Notes: generated from the sequence alone by a model not told the origin. A stretch of 64,000 nucleotides of DNA from Arenibacter sp. 6A1 (GCF_012272855.1 NZ_JAAXCQ010000006.1:1-64000), one strand, 5' to 3'. Numbered from the stretch's first letter, positions 44,834-54,302 are shown. Numbers and translations are program-made.

Positions 44834-47359
44834 TTACATGATTTTACCAAAAAAGATGGCGTTCATCAATAATTTATTGGTGCCGTACCAAAATCCTCTG
44901 AAATTGGTATTATCGGTAAAAACAATTACCCGGCCCTTGCCCATTCGCTGAACCTGAAAAGGGACACTGTTCTTGATCAGCGCAAGATTTTCTTCCGAGA
45001 TATAACCGCTCAATAAAGGCGTGTTGGTGTACTTTATGGGGTTGTTAAAACTCTCCTTATCGGCTTCTATATAAATATTGGTATTTCTAAATATGGGAAG
45101 CTGTTCCTTTTGGTAGCCAAAATTAATGGGGTGGGAACGGTCCAAGCTTGTTTCAAATATGGCGCCCCCAGTAATTTGGGCTCCTAAGAAATCTTTCTTT
45201 TGGCCAAAGCTAATATTTTTAGCCACCAAGGTGTCCTTCTTGAATGTAAGTTTTATAAATTCATTTTTAGACAACCATTCCGTGGCATTTCTATAGCCTA
45301 TAAGTACTCCGCCATTTTGTACCCACTGTTTTAGTTTTTCATTGCCATTTTTATCCAAGCCATGCCCACGACTGCCGTTGGGTAAAATAATAGCCGTGTA
45401 CTTGGCCAAATCTATGCGGTTAAAATATTCCGTATCTAATTTAGTGAGTTTTATATCGTAACGTTGATCTAACAAATGCCAGATTTCTCCGGCGTCATAG
45501 GAGGTGATGCCGCTGCCTACGATCATGGCTATCTCTTGTTTCTTAAGGGGCTCAAATTCATTACTGCCCAAATCTATTCCCTTTGTCAGACCTGTTTGTA
45601 CGGCCACCATGTTTACCTTACTGTCATTGGAAATTTTCTTTAATACCGCATAGAGCTCCTTACTGTCAAAACGCTGGTTTTGGACCGGTATCATAATGGA
45701 GCCGTAATCATATTGTTTGCCTTCCACAAAGAACGGTTGCTTGGCTACCTTAGCTCTGATCCCCATATTGAGGATGCTATTAAGCGCTTTTGGGGTGTAG
45801 TATTCGTGCCATTCGAATAAGTAGGCATAATTGCTTTCCTTTTCAATAGTGGTCGTCAGCGGGGTTAATTCGGTGATTTCTTCTCCGGCATAGTTCATGG
45901 AGGGCACTTCGGTATAATCAACATTAAAGGCCAACGGAAATGTCCAAGCCGAAATATCGTAAAAAAGACTGTCCGTAAACTGTGTTCTTTTTTCGAACAT
46001 GGCCTGGACCAAACGATAGTTCTTTTGTTGGGTAGGAATCACAAAACTACTTTCCTTTTTATATGCTTTTCCGCCAAGGGTTACATCCTTGTCCAGGGCG
46101 TGAAATTTAATTTTATGACGGTGAAGGATTTCGGCCAAATGCCATGTTTTGGCAGCATCTTTTGTATCCCCAAAAATTAGTGCCTTCGTTTTGTTTTTTT
46201 CAGCTTCCTCCTTTGCCGTCTGATAAAAATCGCGCTGATAGGCCAATATTTTTGGGCGCATATTTTTTGCCGCTTCAATGGTCGAAAGGGCCGTGGTAAA
46301 TTGGTTGCGAATGGTAAAAGGAAAACTTAGGAGTCCGTTTTCGCTTTCCTGAAGGTGCCCACGAGAACTCCCTTGTTCGAACAAAATACCAATGCTGCCG
46401 TTTATATCGGGGAAGGTAGATCCTTTACCGTAGAAATAATCGTCAAAATTTTCTTCGGAATAATATAAGGAGCCAATATTATCCAAGGCCTTAGCGTGGT
46501 AAGTGCCTATTTCTCTGGTAAGCTCCTGGTTTAATTTCGGGGTCAGGGGATGTACCCGGCCAGGAACTCCCGGTTGAAAGAAAAAGGTAGAATTGGTGCC
46601 CATTTCATGGTGGTCGGTGAGAATATTGGGCATCCATTTGTGAAAGCTAGCTATTCTGGCCCTACTCTCTGGTAGCTGAACCGGAAGCCAATCGCGGTTC
46701 ATATCAAACCAATAATGGTTGGTGCGCCCTCCTGGCCAAACCTCATGAAATTCCCGATCGTTAGGATCAGAAACTAGATTTTTACTCTTGTTGGAATTGG
46801 CCCAATAGGCAAATCGTTGCAAACCGTCCGGATTAAAGGAAGGGTCGAGTAAAATAACCATGTCCGCTAGCATAGCCTCCATTTCTGGACCTTGAGCAGC
46901 AGCTAAATAATAGGCATAGGCCAAGGCGGCATTAGATCCGCTGGGCTCATTTCCGTGAATAGAAAAACCTTGGTAAACCACTATAGGCATAGTGTTTACG
47001 TCATGTTTTTTGTTAAAATTTTCGGTAAGATCAAGATGCTCCTTTCTTATGATATCTATGTTTTTATGGTTGCTCGGACTTGTTACCGTAGCCAATACGA
47101 GAGGGCGGCCTTCAAAGGTAGTCCCCCTGTTTTCTAGGGTGATCCGGTCGCTCGCCTTGGCCAATGCCTGCATGTAAAAAAGCAGCTTGTCATGAGTAAC
47201 ATGCCATTCACCTACTTCATGGCCAATAATGTCCTTGGGGGTAGGGATAGTTGGATTATAACTGACATTGTCCGGTAGGTAATAATCTAGGGTAGGTGTT
47301 TCCTGGGCCGTCAGATTTTGCAAAACGGCCAATAGTAAAAAAACAATGGTTTTTCTCAT
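44834..47359 (-). CDS. Secreted M14-family zinc carboxypeptidase
   Basis: 841 residues with a Sec signal peptide (1-19). The metallocarboxypeptidase domain is at about 45-370, with zinc ligands His135 and Glu138 (SIHGNEPSG), substrate-binding FDMNRDW around 219-224, and a third ligand in DHHEMG (His250/251). The C-terminal half (about 390-841) contains a glutamine-amidotransferase-like fold region (MIVGSGITSYDAGEIWHLLD, then ILPNGSRG) of unclear role. It probably trims peptides in the periplasm or outside. Monocistronic. Confidence 0.9.
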   Translation of the reverse strand: MRKTIVFLLLAVLQNLTAQETPTLDYYLPDNVSYNPTIPTPKDIIGHEVGEWHVTHDKLLFYMQALAKASDRITLENRGTTFEGRPLVLATVTSPSNHKNIDIIRKEHLDLTENFNKKHDVNTMPIVVYQGFSIHGNEPSGSNAALAYAYYLAAAQGPEMEAMLADMVILLDPSFNPDGLQRFAYWANSNKSKNLVSDPNDREFHEVWPGGRTNHYWFDMNRDWLPVQLPESRARIASFHKWMPNILTDHHEMGTNSTFFFQPGVPGRVHPLTPKLNQELTREIGTYHAKALDNIGSLYYSEENFDDYFYGKGSTFPDINGSIGILFEQGSSRGHLQESENGLLSFPFTIRNQFTTALSTIEAAKNMRPKILAYQRDFYQTAKEEAEKNKTKALIFGDTKDAAKTWHLAEILHRHKIKFHALDKDVTLGGKAYKKESSFVIPTQQKNYRLVQAMFEKRTQFTDSLFYDISAWTFPLAFNVDYTEVPSMNYAGEEITELTPLTTTIEKESNYAYLFEWHEYYTPKALNSILNMGIRAKVAKQPFFVEGKQYDYGSIMIPVQNQRFDSKELYAVLKKISNDSKVNMVAVQTGLTKGIDLGSNEFEPLKKQEIAMIVGSGITSYDAGEIWHLLDQRYDIKLTKLDTEYFNRIDLAKYTAIILPNGSRGHGLDKNGNEKLKQWVQNGGVLIGYRNATEWLSKNEFIKLTFKKDTLVAKNISFGQKKDFLGAQITGGAIFETSLDRSHPINFGYQKEQLPIFRNTNIYIEADKESFNNPIKYTNTPLLSGYISEENLALIKNSVPFQVQRMGKGRVIVFTDNTNFRGFWYGTNKLLMNAIFFGKIM

Positions 47360-47522
47360 GGGCTAGTAAGTTTTATCGATTTAAAAGGGTTTATAATGGC
47401 AAATACTAAATGCGGCCTAAAAGATACCATAAAAGATATGGAAGGCAAATGAAATGTGGTTTCTTCTAGTTCTTTAATGCCGTCCTGCCCCATTTTTTTG
47501 ATACTAAATAATCTTTTTTTTT
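47360..47522. other. Upstream region of the M14 gene
   Basis: 163 bp before the repeat; should contain the M14 promoter on the minus strand. No clear TAnnTTTG element was found. Confidence 0.4.
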
Positions 47523-47602
47523 GGGCGTTCCCTCCTTCGTCGGTCGGGCCCTTGGCTATATCCCTTGCTGCGCTGCGGGGATGCCGCCGCGGTCCCTAAC
47601 GC
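47523..47602 (-). repeat. 80-bp intergenic repeat, copy 5
   Basis: Full-length copy in reverse orientation, directly next to the IS relic (19 bp between them). Confidence 0.9.
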
Positions 47603-47621
47603 GGTAATCAATCAGAAATTA

Positions 47622-47910
47622 TGTACGTCCCTGATATAGGGTGACCACAAAAAGTGGAAAACTATGAAAGCAAATATACAGCGTATTCGCAAGCGGCGTA
47701 AATACTCGGAAAAATTCAGAAAGCGCCTGGTTTAAGAATTCGATAAAGGCAAGTTTAGTATTCCATAATTGGTGAAATTTCATGGGGTTATTCTTGCGAC
47801 CAATTATCGGTAGATCTATAAATTCTCTACCTTTAACGAAACCGGATTTAGATTTATAGAGGTGAAAGACAGAAGCAGCAAAAAGATGAAAGAGCTTTGT
47901 TAATGAATTT
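47622..47910 (+). mobile_element. Relic insertion sequence (IS3-like)
   Basis: The left end TGTACGTCCCTGATATAGG is followed by GTGACCACAAAAAGTGG, resembling IS3-family ends, and precedes the broken transposase reading frame by about 40 bp. No matching right end and no second (DDE) reading frame were found, so most of the element is gone. The same left end occurs as a solo copy at 83-105. The IS family is inferred from the encoded peptide. Confidence 0.55.
47664..47903 (+). pseudogene. Broken transposase OrfA-like gene
   Basis: The frame from the ATG at 47664 reads MKANIQRIRKRRKYSEKF then RKRLV, EFDKGKFSIP, LVKFHGVILATNYR, and IYKFSTFNETGF then RFIEVKDRSSKKMKELC: the N-terminal helix-turn-helix part of an IS3/IS1-type transposase subunit. 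Three in-frame stops interrupt it, TAA at 47733, TAA at 47766 and TAG at 47811. The second and third fit single transitions of Gln (CAA) and Trp (TGG) codons. The frame itself is intact, so decay is by point mutation. Confidence 0.65.
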
Positions 47911-48077
47911 CCCTGATCCCTAATCATTAGGCTATTCCGTTTTTAGATAAGTTGTATTGGCCGGTAGTCTCGCGATTTGGAGGGAGAAAAACTTTTTTGG
48001 GATAGGTAGATCCCGGAATTTGCACCATACACCTAACATATAGGGATGGAAGGAATTTTAGAAACGTTTTAAAATAA

Positions 48078-48106
48078 AAAACGACCCTTTGTAGAAGGGC
48101 CGTTTT
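48078..48106 (-). terminator. Terminator of the DUF3276 gene
   Basis: AAAACGACCCTT (48078-48089) pairs with AAGGGCCGTTTT (48095-48106); the one mismatch becomes a G-U pair on the minus-strand transcript. A T run follows. Confidence 0.8.
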
Positions 48107-48128
48107 AAGGTATGTTGTCAATAGAAGA

Positions 48129-48500
48129 TTAAATATCATCGAAGTTTACATCTGTAAAGCTATCTGTAGAAACGATAGGGTCATTGTCAGTAAGCTCTTC
48201 CTTTTTAAAATCTTTTTGATGGCGTTCCGAGATCACTTCAGAACCTTTTTCATTAATAATATAATCCATCATTTCATCTAAGTTCTCTTTAAAGGCTGTG
48301 AAGTCTTCTTTATATAAATAAATTTTATGTTTTTTATAGTGAAAAGATCCATCGTCATGTGTAAACTTCTTGCTCTCCGTAACCGTTAAGTAGTAATCTC
48401 CTGCTTTTGTACTTCTAACATCGAAAAAATAAGTTCTCCTTCCTGCTCTTAAAACTTTTGAGTATATCTCTTCTTGGTCCATTAAATCTTTTTCGCTCAT
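48129..48500 (-). CDS. DUF3276 (PUR-alpha-like) nucleic-acid-binding protein
   Basis: 123 residues. The PUR-alpha-like fold is recognisable in EEIYSKVLRAGRRTYFFDVR and DYYLTVTESKKF, with KHKIYLYKEDFTAFKENLDE-like helix at the end of the repeat. The C-terminal tail is acidic and disordered (TDNDPIVSTDSFTDVNFDDI). Such proteins bind single-stranded DNA or RNA in Bacteroidota and spirochaetes. Monocistronic, with a good terminator. Confidence 0.9.
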   Translation of the reverse strand: MSEKDLMDQEEIYSKVLRAGRRTYFFDVRSTKAGDYYLTVTESKKFTHDDGSFHYKKHKIYLYKEDFTAFKENLDEMMDYIINEKGSEVISERHQKDFKKEELTDNDPIVSTDSFTDVNFDDI

Positions 48501-48579
48501 TTCGTCTAGTGTCTAGTTAATTTACTTAGATATATATATGTCAAAAGTGGAAAAAAAAACCTAATCTAACAACATTTTT

Positions 48580-50334
48580 TTATTTTTCTTTCTTTGAGAG
48601 TTGATTCTTATATAATTCTTTATAATATCCTTGAACAGAATTCAATTGATCGTGTGAGCCTTCCTGAATTAATTTGCCGTTTTCCAAAACTAAAACCTTA
48701 TCGGCATTTTTTGCAGAAGATACCCTATGGCTTACAATCAGGGTAGTTTTATCTTGGGATTCCTTTTTAAGCTGATTTAATATTTGTTCTTCGGTTTCGG
48801 TATCTACTGCAGAAAGGCAGTCGTCGAAGAGATATATTTGCGGGTTTTTTATCAATGCCCTAGCAATGGATACACGTTGTTTTTGTCCCCCACTAAGAGT
48901 AATGCCACGTTCTCCTAGAACTGTGTCGTATTTTTTGGTAAAATCCATTATGTTTTTATGGACCACGGCTTTTTTGGCCACTGCAACAATTTCTTCATCG
49001 GTAGAATTTTCTTTTCCAAATTTGATGTTGTTTTTAATGGTATCGGAAAAAAGGAAGGCGTCCTGAGGGACCGCACCAATCGCTTGGCGCAAGTTCTTTA
49101 AATTAAGGTCTTGTATGGGAACGTCATCGATCAAAATAGTTCCGGCATCAATATCGTATAATCGGGCAATAAGATCTAAAATAGTAGACTTTCCCGATCC
49201 GGTCTTTCCGATAATTGCAACAGTCTCTCCTTGGTTTATGGTAAAGGAAATATTGTTAAGGGCAGTAATATTGGTGTCCTGATAGGTGAAGGAAACATTT
49301 TTAAATTCTATTTTACCCTTGATAGGGGTGTCTTTGGTCGTATGACTAACGATGGCAGGTTCTTCTTTTAAGAACTGGTTGATTCTTTTTTGGGATGCTT
49401 CTGCCCTTTGTACAATAGAGGTAACCCATCCAACAACGGCTACCGGCCATGTAAGCATATTGACATAGAGAATAAACTCGGCTATAATCCCCACAGATTC
49501 TATTTCTCCATTTATATATTGCTGACCACCCACATAAATAACAAAAATGTTACTGATCCCGATCAACAAAATCATTAAGGGAGAAAACCAAGCATTCACC
49601 TTGGCCAAATTCATGCTCTTGTCTTTTCCCTCATTGGCCAACCCTTTTAGTTCGGCGTTTATTTTAGGTTCAAGGGCATAGGCTTTGATCACAGAAACAC
49701 CAGAGAATGATTCTTGGGTAAAGGCAGACAATGTCGATAAAAACTCCTGTACTATAGTGGAGCGGTGATGGATTATTTTGCTGATGACATATATTAAAAC
49801 AGAAAGGACAGGTAGTGGTAATAGTGCATAAAGGGCTAGGGTAGGAGCCTTGATAAACATTAATGGGATAAGGCAAACAAAAAGCGTTAAGGTCTGAATA
49901 CCGTACATAATGGCAGGACCACCATACAAGCGTACCTGATTGACATCTTCACTAATCCTGTTCATTAAATCGCCGGTGCGGTTTTGTTTATAAAAATTGA
50001 GGCTTAAACGCTGATAGTGTTCAAAAACTTCATTTTTTAAGTCGTATTCAATGTAGCGCGAAACATTAATAATGGTTTGTCTCATTAAAAAGGTGAAAAA
50101 ACCAGAGAGTATGGCCGCCCCCACAATGATAAGGATGTATTGTAAAAGAAGGTCCTTGGCCTCTGCTTGTAAAAGGTCGTTCTTTATAAAATCTTCGACA
50201 ACTTCGATGGACTTTTTGACATAGGAGGGCATGACCAATTGAAATACCCGTGCCACTATGGTAATAAAAATACCAACAAGGAGTTTAAACCTATATTTTT
50301 TAAAATATTTATTGAGATGTTTAAGTTCTTTCAT
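48580..50334 (-). CDS. ABC exporter, MdlA/YheI-like half transporter
   Basis: 584 residues from the ATG at 50334, with a six-helix transmembrane domain (about 15-310) and an ATPase domain (about 340-580). Walker A GKTGSGKST is at 376-384 and LSGGQ at 480-484. Walker B ends FDD (504-505), so the catalytic Glu is replaced by Asp, and LSAVD follows. This form is typical of the degenerate-site subunit of heterodimeric exporters (MdlA, YheI), but no partner gene is adjacent. The longer reading frame to 50421 would add an unlikely extra N-terminus. The substrate (drug or lipid) is unknown. Confidence 0.9.
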   Translation of the reverse strand: MKELKHLNKYFKKYRFKLLVGIFITIVARVFQLVMPSYVKKSIEVVEDFIKNDLLQAEAKDLLLQYILIIVGAAILSGFFTFLMRQTIINVSRYIEYDLKNEVFEHYQRLSLNFYKQNRTGDLMNRISEDVNQVRLYGGPAIMYGIQTLTLFVCLIPLMFIKAPTLALYALLPLPVLSVLIYVISKIIHHRSTIVQEFLSTLSAFTQESFSGVSVIKAYALEPKINAELKGLANEGKDKSMNLAKVNAWFSPLMILLIGISNIFVIYVGGQQYINGEIESVGIIAEFILYVNMLTWPVAVVGWVTSIVQRAEASQKRINQFLKEEPAIVSHTTKDTPIKGKIEFKNVSFTYQDTNITALNNISFTINQGETVAIIGKTGSGKSTILDLIARLYDIDAGTILIDDVPIQDLNLKNLRQAIGAVPQDAFLFSDTIKNNIKFGKENSTDEEIVAVAKKAVVHKNIMDFTKKYDTVLGERGITLSGGQKQRVSIARALIKNPQIYLFDDCLSAVDTETEEQILNQLKKESQDKTTLIVSHRVSSAKNADKVLVLENGKLIQEGSHDQLNSVQGYYKELYKNQLSKKEK

Positions 50335-50465
50335 CCGATCGGAAACTGGAAAACTGAGATTATAAAATGCAATTCTACAAAGATAGTAGTTTGCTGCTAA
50401 AACAAATGTTATAAAAGCCATAAGATAATCGACCCAAGAGTAGTAGTGATTAAAAAATATAATCT

Positions 50466-50473
50466 TATTTTTG
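50466..50473 (+). promoter_or_regulatory. -7 promoter element of nusB
   Basis: TATTTTTG matches TAnnTTTG, 43 bp before the nusB start, in the gap between divergent genes. Confidence 0.45.
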
Positions 50474-50516
50474 TAGCCGAAAAGATTTAATATATTTCAC
50501 TAAAAGTTCTTTAACA

Positions 50517-51464
50517 ATGCTTACAAGAAGGCACATAAGAGTAAAAGTTATGCAATGCATATATGCATTGACACAGGCAAAAGATGATTCGCTGAAAAAA
50601 CAAGAAAATTTTTTGCAGGCAAGCATTGATAATATGTATACCCTATACCTGTTAATGTTTAGTCTTTTTATAGAGGTTCATGAAAGGGCTTCAGACCAAA
50701 TCAACCTTTCGTCCAAAAAATATTTGACGGATGCTGCCGACAACTTACCCAACAAAGAAAAATTCCTAAACAACAAATTATTGCTTCAGATCGTAGGCAA
50801 TAAGTCCTTGTCCGATGAGTTGGAAAATCGGAAATTGAACAACTGGTACTTAAACGAAGAGTACGTTAAGATTATCTACAAAGAAATTATCGAGAGCGAG
50901 CTATATCAAGAGTATATGGCAAAGCCAAGCAGTACTTACGAAGAAGACAAAAAGTTGATTTTGGATCTTTTTAAGAATATTATCGCACCGAACGAAAAAA
51001 TCTATGAGTATTTCGAAGACGATAAATTAACTTGGGTAGATGATATTCCTATTGTAAATACCTATATCTTAAAGCAATTGAAAAAAGTTAAGGAAAGCGA
51101 TCTTCCTTCTTATTTTCTACCACCACTTTTAAAGGATAGTGAAGATTTGGAATACGCCAATAAATTACTGACTAAGACCCTTTTGAACAATCAGAAGTTA
51201 GAAAAGGAAATAGAGGGGAAAACACCTAATTGGGACAAGGATAGGATTGCCGATATCGATGCTATATTATTGAAAATGGCCATTTGCGAACTTTTAAATT
51301 TTCCGTCTATCCCAGAGCGTGTAACCATCAACGAGTTTTTGGAAATCGCTAAAGAATATTCTACTCCAAAAAGCAGTATTTTTATCAATGGAATTTTAGA
51401 TAAATTGGTGAAGGAATATATGGACGAAGGAAAGCTTAAAAAAGTAGGAAGGGGTCTCTTGTAA
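50517..51464 (+). CDS. nusB: Transcription antitermination factor NusB (long form)
   Basis: NusB binds boxA RNA with S10 and prevents premature termination in rRNA operons. The N-terminus (MLTRRHIRVKVMQCIYALTQ) and the C-terminal RIADIDAILLKMAICELLNF and INEFLEIAKEYSTPKSSIFI segments are NusB signatures. They are separated by about 150 extra residues of charged helices, so the protein is 315 residues instead of about 140. The long form is normal in Bacteroidota. The nusB-DUF1573-yajC order is also characteristic of the phylum. Confidence 0.94.
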   Translation: MLTRRHIRVKVMQCIYALTQAKDDSLKKQENFLQASIDNMYTLYLLMFSLFIEVHERASDQINLSSKKYLTDAADNLPNKEKFLNNKLLLQIVGNKSLSDELENRKLNNWYLNEEYVKIIYKEIIESELYQEYMAKPSSTYEEDKKLILDLFKNIIAPNEKIYEYFEDDKLTWVDDIPIVNTYILKQLKKVKESDLPSYFLPPLLKDSEDLEYANKLLTKTLLNNQKLEKEIEGKTPNWDKDRIADIDAILLKMAICELLNFPSIPERVTINEFLEIAKEYSTPKSSIFINGILDKLVKEYMDEGKLKKVGRGLL

Positions 51465-51506
51465 ATAAATAATCCTTAATTTTACAACAACTAAAAAATA
51501 TTAATT

Positions 51507-51980
51507 ATGAAAAGAATATTCTTAACATTAAGTTTTGCTTCTGTATTAGTGCTTTTTTCTTGTAAGGAAAATGCATCTAGTAAAATTAATGCTGAAAATG
51601 TTGAGGTGGCCGCAGATAGGGATGCTGCCGCAAAAAGCTTACCTGTGATGAGCTTTGATAAAGTAGAACATGACTTTGGTTCTATTGAACAAAACAGCCC
51701 GCAAGAAACAATTTTTACCTTCACAAATACCGGTGATGCGCCTTTAATTCTTACAGACGCAAAAAGTAGTTGTGGATGTACTATACCAGAATATCCAAAG
51801 AACACTCCAATCGCACCAGGAGAGACTGGTAAAATGGTAGTGAAGTTTAATGGTGCTGGTCAGAACCAAGTAACAAAAACAATTTCTGTTTCTGCAAACA
51901 CTAGTAAAGGAACAGAAACCTTAAGAATTAAAGCATTCGTTAACCCTAAAGGAACAGGCGCATTAGGACCTGTTAAATAA
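51507..51980 (+). CDS. DUF1573 lipoprotein
   Basis: Lipoprotein of 157 residues, lipobox LFSC with Cys19. Residues about 45-150 are a DUF1573 immunoglobulin-like domain (FDKVEHDFGSIEQNSPQETI, NTGDAPLILTDAKSSCGCT, then IAPGETGKMVVKFN), related to ASH-type folds. The CGC motif may be structural or bind metal. Function unknown; the gene sits between nusB and yajC, 42 bp after the former and 9 bp before the latter. Confidence 0.92.
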   Translation: MKRIFLTLSFASVLVLFSCKENASSKINAENVEVAADRDAAAKSLPVMSFDKVEHDFGSIEQNSPQETIFTFTNTGDAPLILTDAKSSCGCTIPEYPKNTPIAPGETGKMVVKFNGAGQNQVTKTISVSANTSKGTETLRIKAFVNPKGTGALGPVK

Positions 51981-51989
51981 ATTAAAATT

Positions 51990-52277
51990 ATGTTAGAACA
52001 ATATCCTTATCTTCCACTTGTATTGATGTTTGTGGTAGTTTATTTCTTTATGATCGCTCCACAAAGAAAACGTCAAAAACAAGAAAAGAAATTTGCCGCA
52101 GAATTAAAAAGGGGAGATAAAGTAATTACCAAAAGTGGTATGCACGGAAAAATTTTCGAATTAAATGATAACGATTTTAGCTGTGTATTGGAAACGATGG
52201 CAGGTAAAATTAAATTTGATAGATCTGCTATTTCTATGGAGTTGAGCAATAAATTGAATGCTCCAGAAAAAAAGTAA
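51990..52277 (+). CDS. yajC: Preprotein translocase subunit YajC
   Basis: Small accessory protein of the SecDF-YajC complex at the inner membrane, 95 residues. One transmembrane helix (about 7-25, PLVLMFVVVYFFMIAPQRKR), then a cytoplasmic domain with RGDKVITKSGMHGKI, the family signature. Gene order and spacing fit cotranscription with nusB and the DUF1573 gene; it is followed by a strong terminator. Confidence 0.95.
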   Translation: MLEQYPYLPLVLMFVVVYFFMIAPQRKRQKQEKKFAAELKRGDKVITKSGMHGKIFELNDNDFSCVLETMAGKIKFDRSAISMELSNKLNAPEKK

Positions 52278-52299
52278 TTACTATTTTTTGTAAAAATAT

Positions 52300-52331
52300 A
52301 AAAAGCACTGACCTTAGGTTGGTGCTTTTTT
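52300..52331 (+). terminator. Terminator after yajC
   Basis: AAAAAGCACTGACC (52300-52313) pairs with GGTTGGTGCTTTTT (52317-52330), 14 bp with two wobble pairs, followed by further T residues. Confidence 0.85.
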
Positions 52332-52450
52332 AGTTTATACAGCCTGTGGTCCGCTAATTTTTATAGGGCTACTAGAGTTCTGTTGATCCCTATCCGAGGA
52401 TCAAAGTGTATTAATGATTGCTGATGGCCAAATTCATTAGATATAAAAGC

Positions 52451-53047
52451 CTAATTTTTTCGATACCCATCGTGTAGGCCCAGTCCCTCTAATAATTTAG
52501 GGGTACATTTTTCCAGTCTAGCGTGTTTTGTTTTTTCTTGTTTTGCTTCGCTAACATATTCGCAGTACTCCCTTTGTTTGTATGGGGGCAGTTGATCGAA
52601 GTTCGTTCGCAATGTTGGATTGGAATTTAAAAGAGTTGTTAGCAACGGAGGAACTGTAATGGGTTTTTTCTTTTGTGGGGCTAAGCTCAATCCTTTTTTC
52701 TGATTGTCTATGGCTTCTTGTATATAGGCTGCTACTGTACGGGCGTCTATTTCCTCTAAAGCATAGAATTTCCAATGGCGCATGGCTTTGGTTACGCCTT
52801 CCTGCGCGTTTTCCAATACTTTAACGGGGTCTGATAAAAAGACCCCGTTATAAAACCATATTCCAAAATAGGACTTAAACGCAATGATACCTAATACATT
52901 TTTCTTGTCCAGGGTATACACCGGACAGCTCCATTTAAAGGATTCTTCCAGTTCGGTTTTTAGGACTATTTCTCGCAAAAGAGCAATGCCCTCTGTAAAG
53001 GGGTGCTCCTTTTCGTAATAGCTTTCTATCTTTTCCTGGACTGTCAT
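52451..53047 (-). CDS. YdeI/OmpD-associated protein with DUF1801 domain
   Basis: 198 residues, no signal peptide. Residues about 10-110 form a DUF1801 domain (FKWSCPVYTLDKKNVLGIIA, then FKSYFGIWFYNGVFLSDP), and the C-terminal 65 residues a YdeI-like/bacteriocin-protection domain (FDQLPPYKQREYCEYVSEAK, then ARLEKCTPKL). The molecular function is not established. It is 12 bp after pepT on the same strand, so it is probably cotranscribed with it. Confidence 0.85.
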   Translation of the reverse strand: MTVQEKIESYYEKEHPFTEGIALLREIVLKTELEESFKWSCPVYTLDKKNVLGIIAFKSYFGIWFYNGVFLSDPVKVLENAQEGVTKAMRHWKFYALEEIDARTVAAYIQEAIDNQKKGLSLAPQKKKPITVPPLLTTLLNSNPTLRTNFDQLPPYKQREYCEYVSEAKQEKTKHARLEKCTPKLLEGLGLHDGYRKN

Positions 53048-53059
53048 ATCATTACGCCC

Positions 53060-54286
53060 TTAGTTTCTTTGAGCTGTAAGTTCGCATATTTTTACAATAA
53101 CATCAACGGCTTTTTGCATACTTTCTACGGGAACATATTCGTATTTGCCGTGGAAATTATGTCCGCCGGCGAAGATATTTGGGCAAGGTAGGTTCATATA
53201 GCTCAATTGAGAGCCGTCGGTTCCCCCTCGAATTGGTTTTATGATCGGAACTATATCTAGAGATTCCATTGCTTCTTTGGCAATATCTACAATATGCATC
53301 ACCGGTTCTATTTTTTCACGCATATTAAAATATTGGTCCATGAGCTCTATTTGGATGTAGTCGCCATGGCGCGTATTGAGTTTTTGCGTTATTTCCTGCA
53401 GCAATTGTTTTCTGGCATTGAACTTTTCCATGTCATGGTCTCTGATGATAAGTTCTAATTCGGCATGCTCTATAGTACCATTGATATGGTGCACATGAAA
53501 GAATCCTTCTCTAGCCGTCGTTTTTTGGGGGACTTCATCAGCAGGTAATAGGGACATAAATTCGTTGGCTATGGAGATGGCATTGACCATTTTTCCTTTG
53601 GCATAGCCAGGGTGTACACTTTTACCCTTGATGGTTACCTTTGCAGAAGCGGCATTGAAATTTTCATATTCCAATTCCCCAATCTGGCTGCCGTCCATTG
53701 TATAGGCCCAATCGGCCCCAAAGGCAGCTACATCAAATTTATGGGCGCCACGGCCAATTTCTTCATCAGGAGTAAAGCCTACTCGGATATTTCCGTGCTT
53801 AATTTCCGGATGGTTGATCAAATACTCCATGGCCGTTACAATTTCTGTGATCCCTGCCTTGTCATCTGCTCCCAATAAGGTGGTCCCGTCCGTCGTAATC
53901 AGGGTGTTACCCTTGTACTGCAACAAATCTTCAAAATAATCGGGCGATAGAATAATGTTTTCTGCTTTGTTCAGTACAATATCGCCTCCGTCATAATTTT
54001 TTACCAGTTGTGGCTTTACATTGGTAGCGGTAAAATCTGGTGAAGTATCAAAATGTGAAATAAAACCAATGGTAGGTACTTGCTTGTCTATATTGCTTGG
54101 CAGTGTAGCCATGATATAAGCGTTGTCGTCAATGGTAACATCCTGCATACCGATCTGTTTTAATTCCGCTACCAGAAGATGTGCCAGCGTCCATTGTTTT
54201 TCCGTGCTGGGAGTATTGTTAGAATTAGGATCGCTTTGGGTGTCGATAGTGATATAACTAATAAATCTATCTATAATTTGTTGCAT
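53060..54286 (-). CDS. pepT: Peptidase T (tripeptidase)
   Basis: Cytoplasmic M20B aminopeptidase removing the N-terminal residue of tripeptides. Zinc ligands and catalytic residues are visible: His78 and Asp80 (SHFDTSPD), bridging Asp141 (GADDKAG), Glu175/Glu176 (PDEEIGRG), Asp198 (TMDGS) and the final His in AGGHNFHG. 408 residues, normal length. It has its own promoter and is followed by the YdeI-like gene. With the secreted M28 and M14 enzymes it would complete peptide use. Confidence 0.96.
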   Translation of the reverse strand: MQQIIDRFISYITIDTQSDPNSNNTPSTEKQWTLAHLLVAELKQIGMQDVTIDDNAYIMATLPSNIDKQVPTIGFISHFDTSPDFTATNVKPQLVKNYDGGDIVLNKAENIILSPDYFEDLLQYKGNTLITTDGTTLLGADDKAGITEIVTAMEYLINHPEIKHGNIRVGFTPDEEIGRGAHKFDVAAFGADWAYTMDGSQIGELEYENFNAASAKVTIKGKSVHPGYAKGKMVNAISIANEFMSLLPADEVPQKTTAREGFFHVHHINGTIEHAELELIIRDHDMEKFNARKQLLQEITQKLNTRHGDYIQIELMDQYFNMREKIEPVMHIVDIAKEAMESLDIVPIIKPIRGGTDGSQLSYMNLPCPNIFAGGHNFHGKYEYVPVESMQKAVDVIVKICELTAQRN

Positions 54287-54302
54287 AAATATAATTTTTA
54301 CA

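Noticed and set aside
47619-47927. Minus-strand ORF of 102 codons
   Set aside because: It is the antisense of the transposase relic; the plus strand gives a recognisable transposase sequence.
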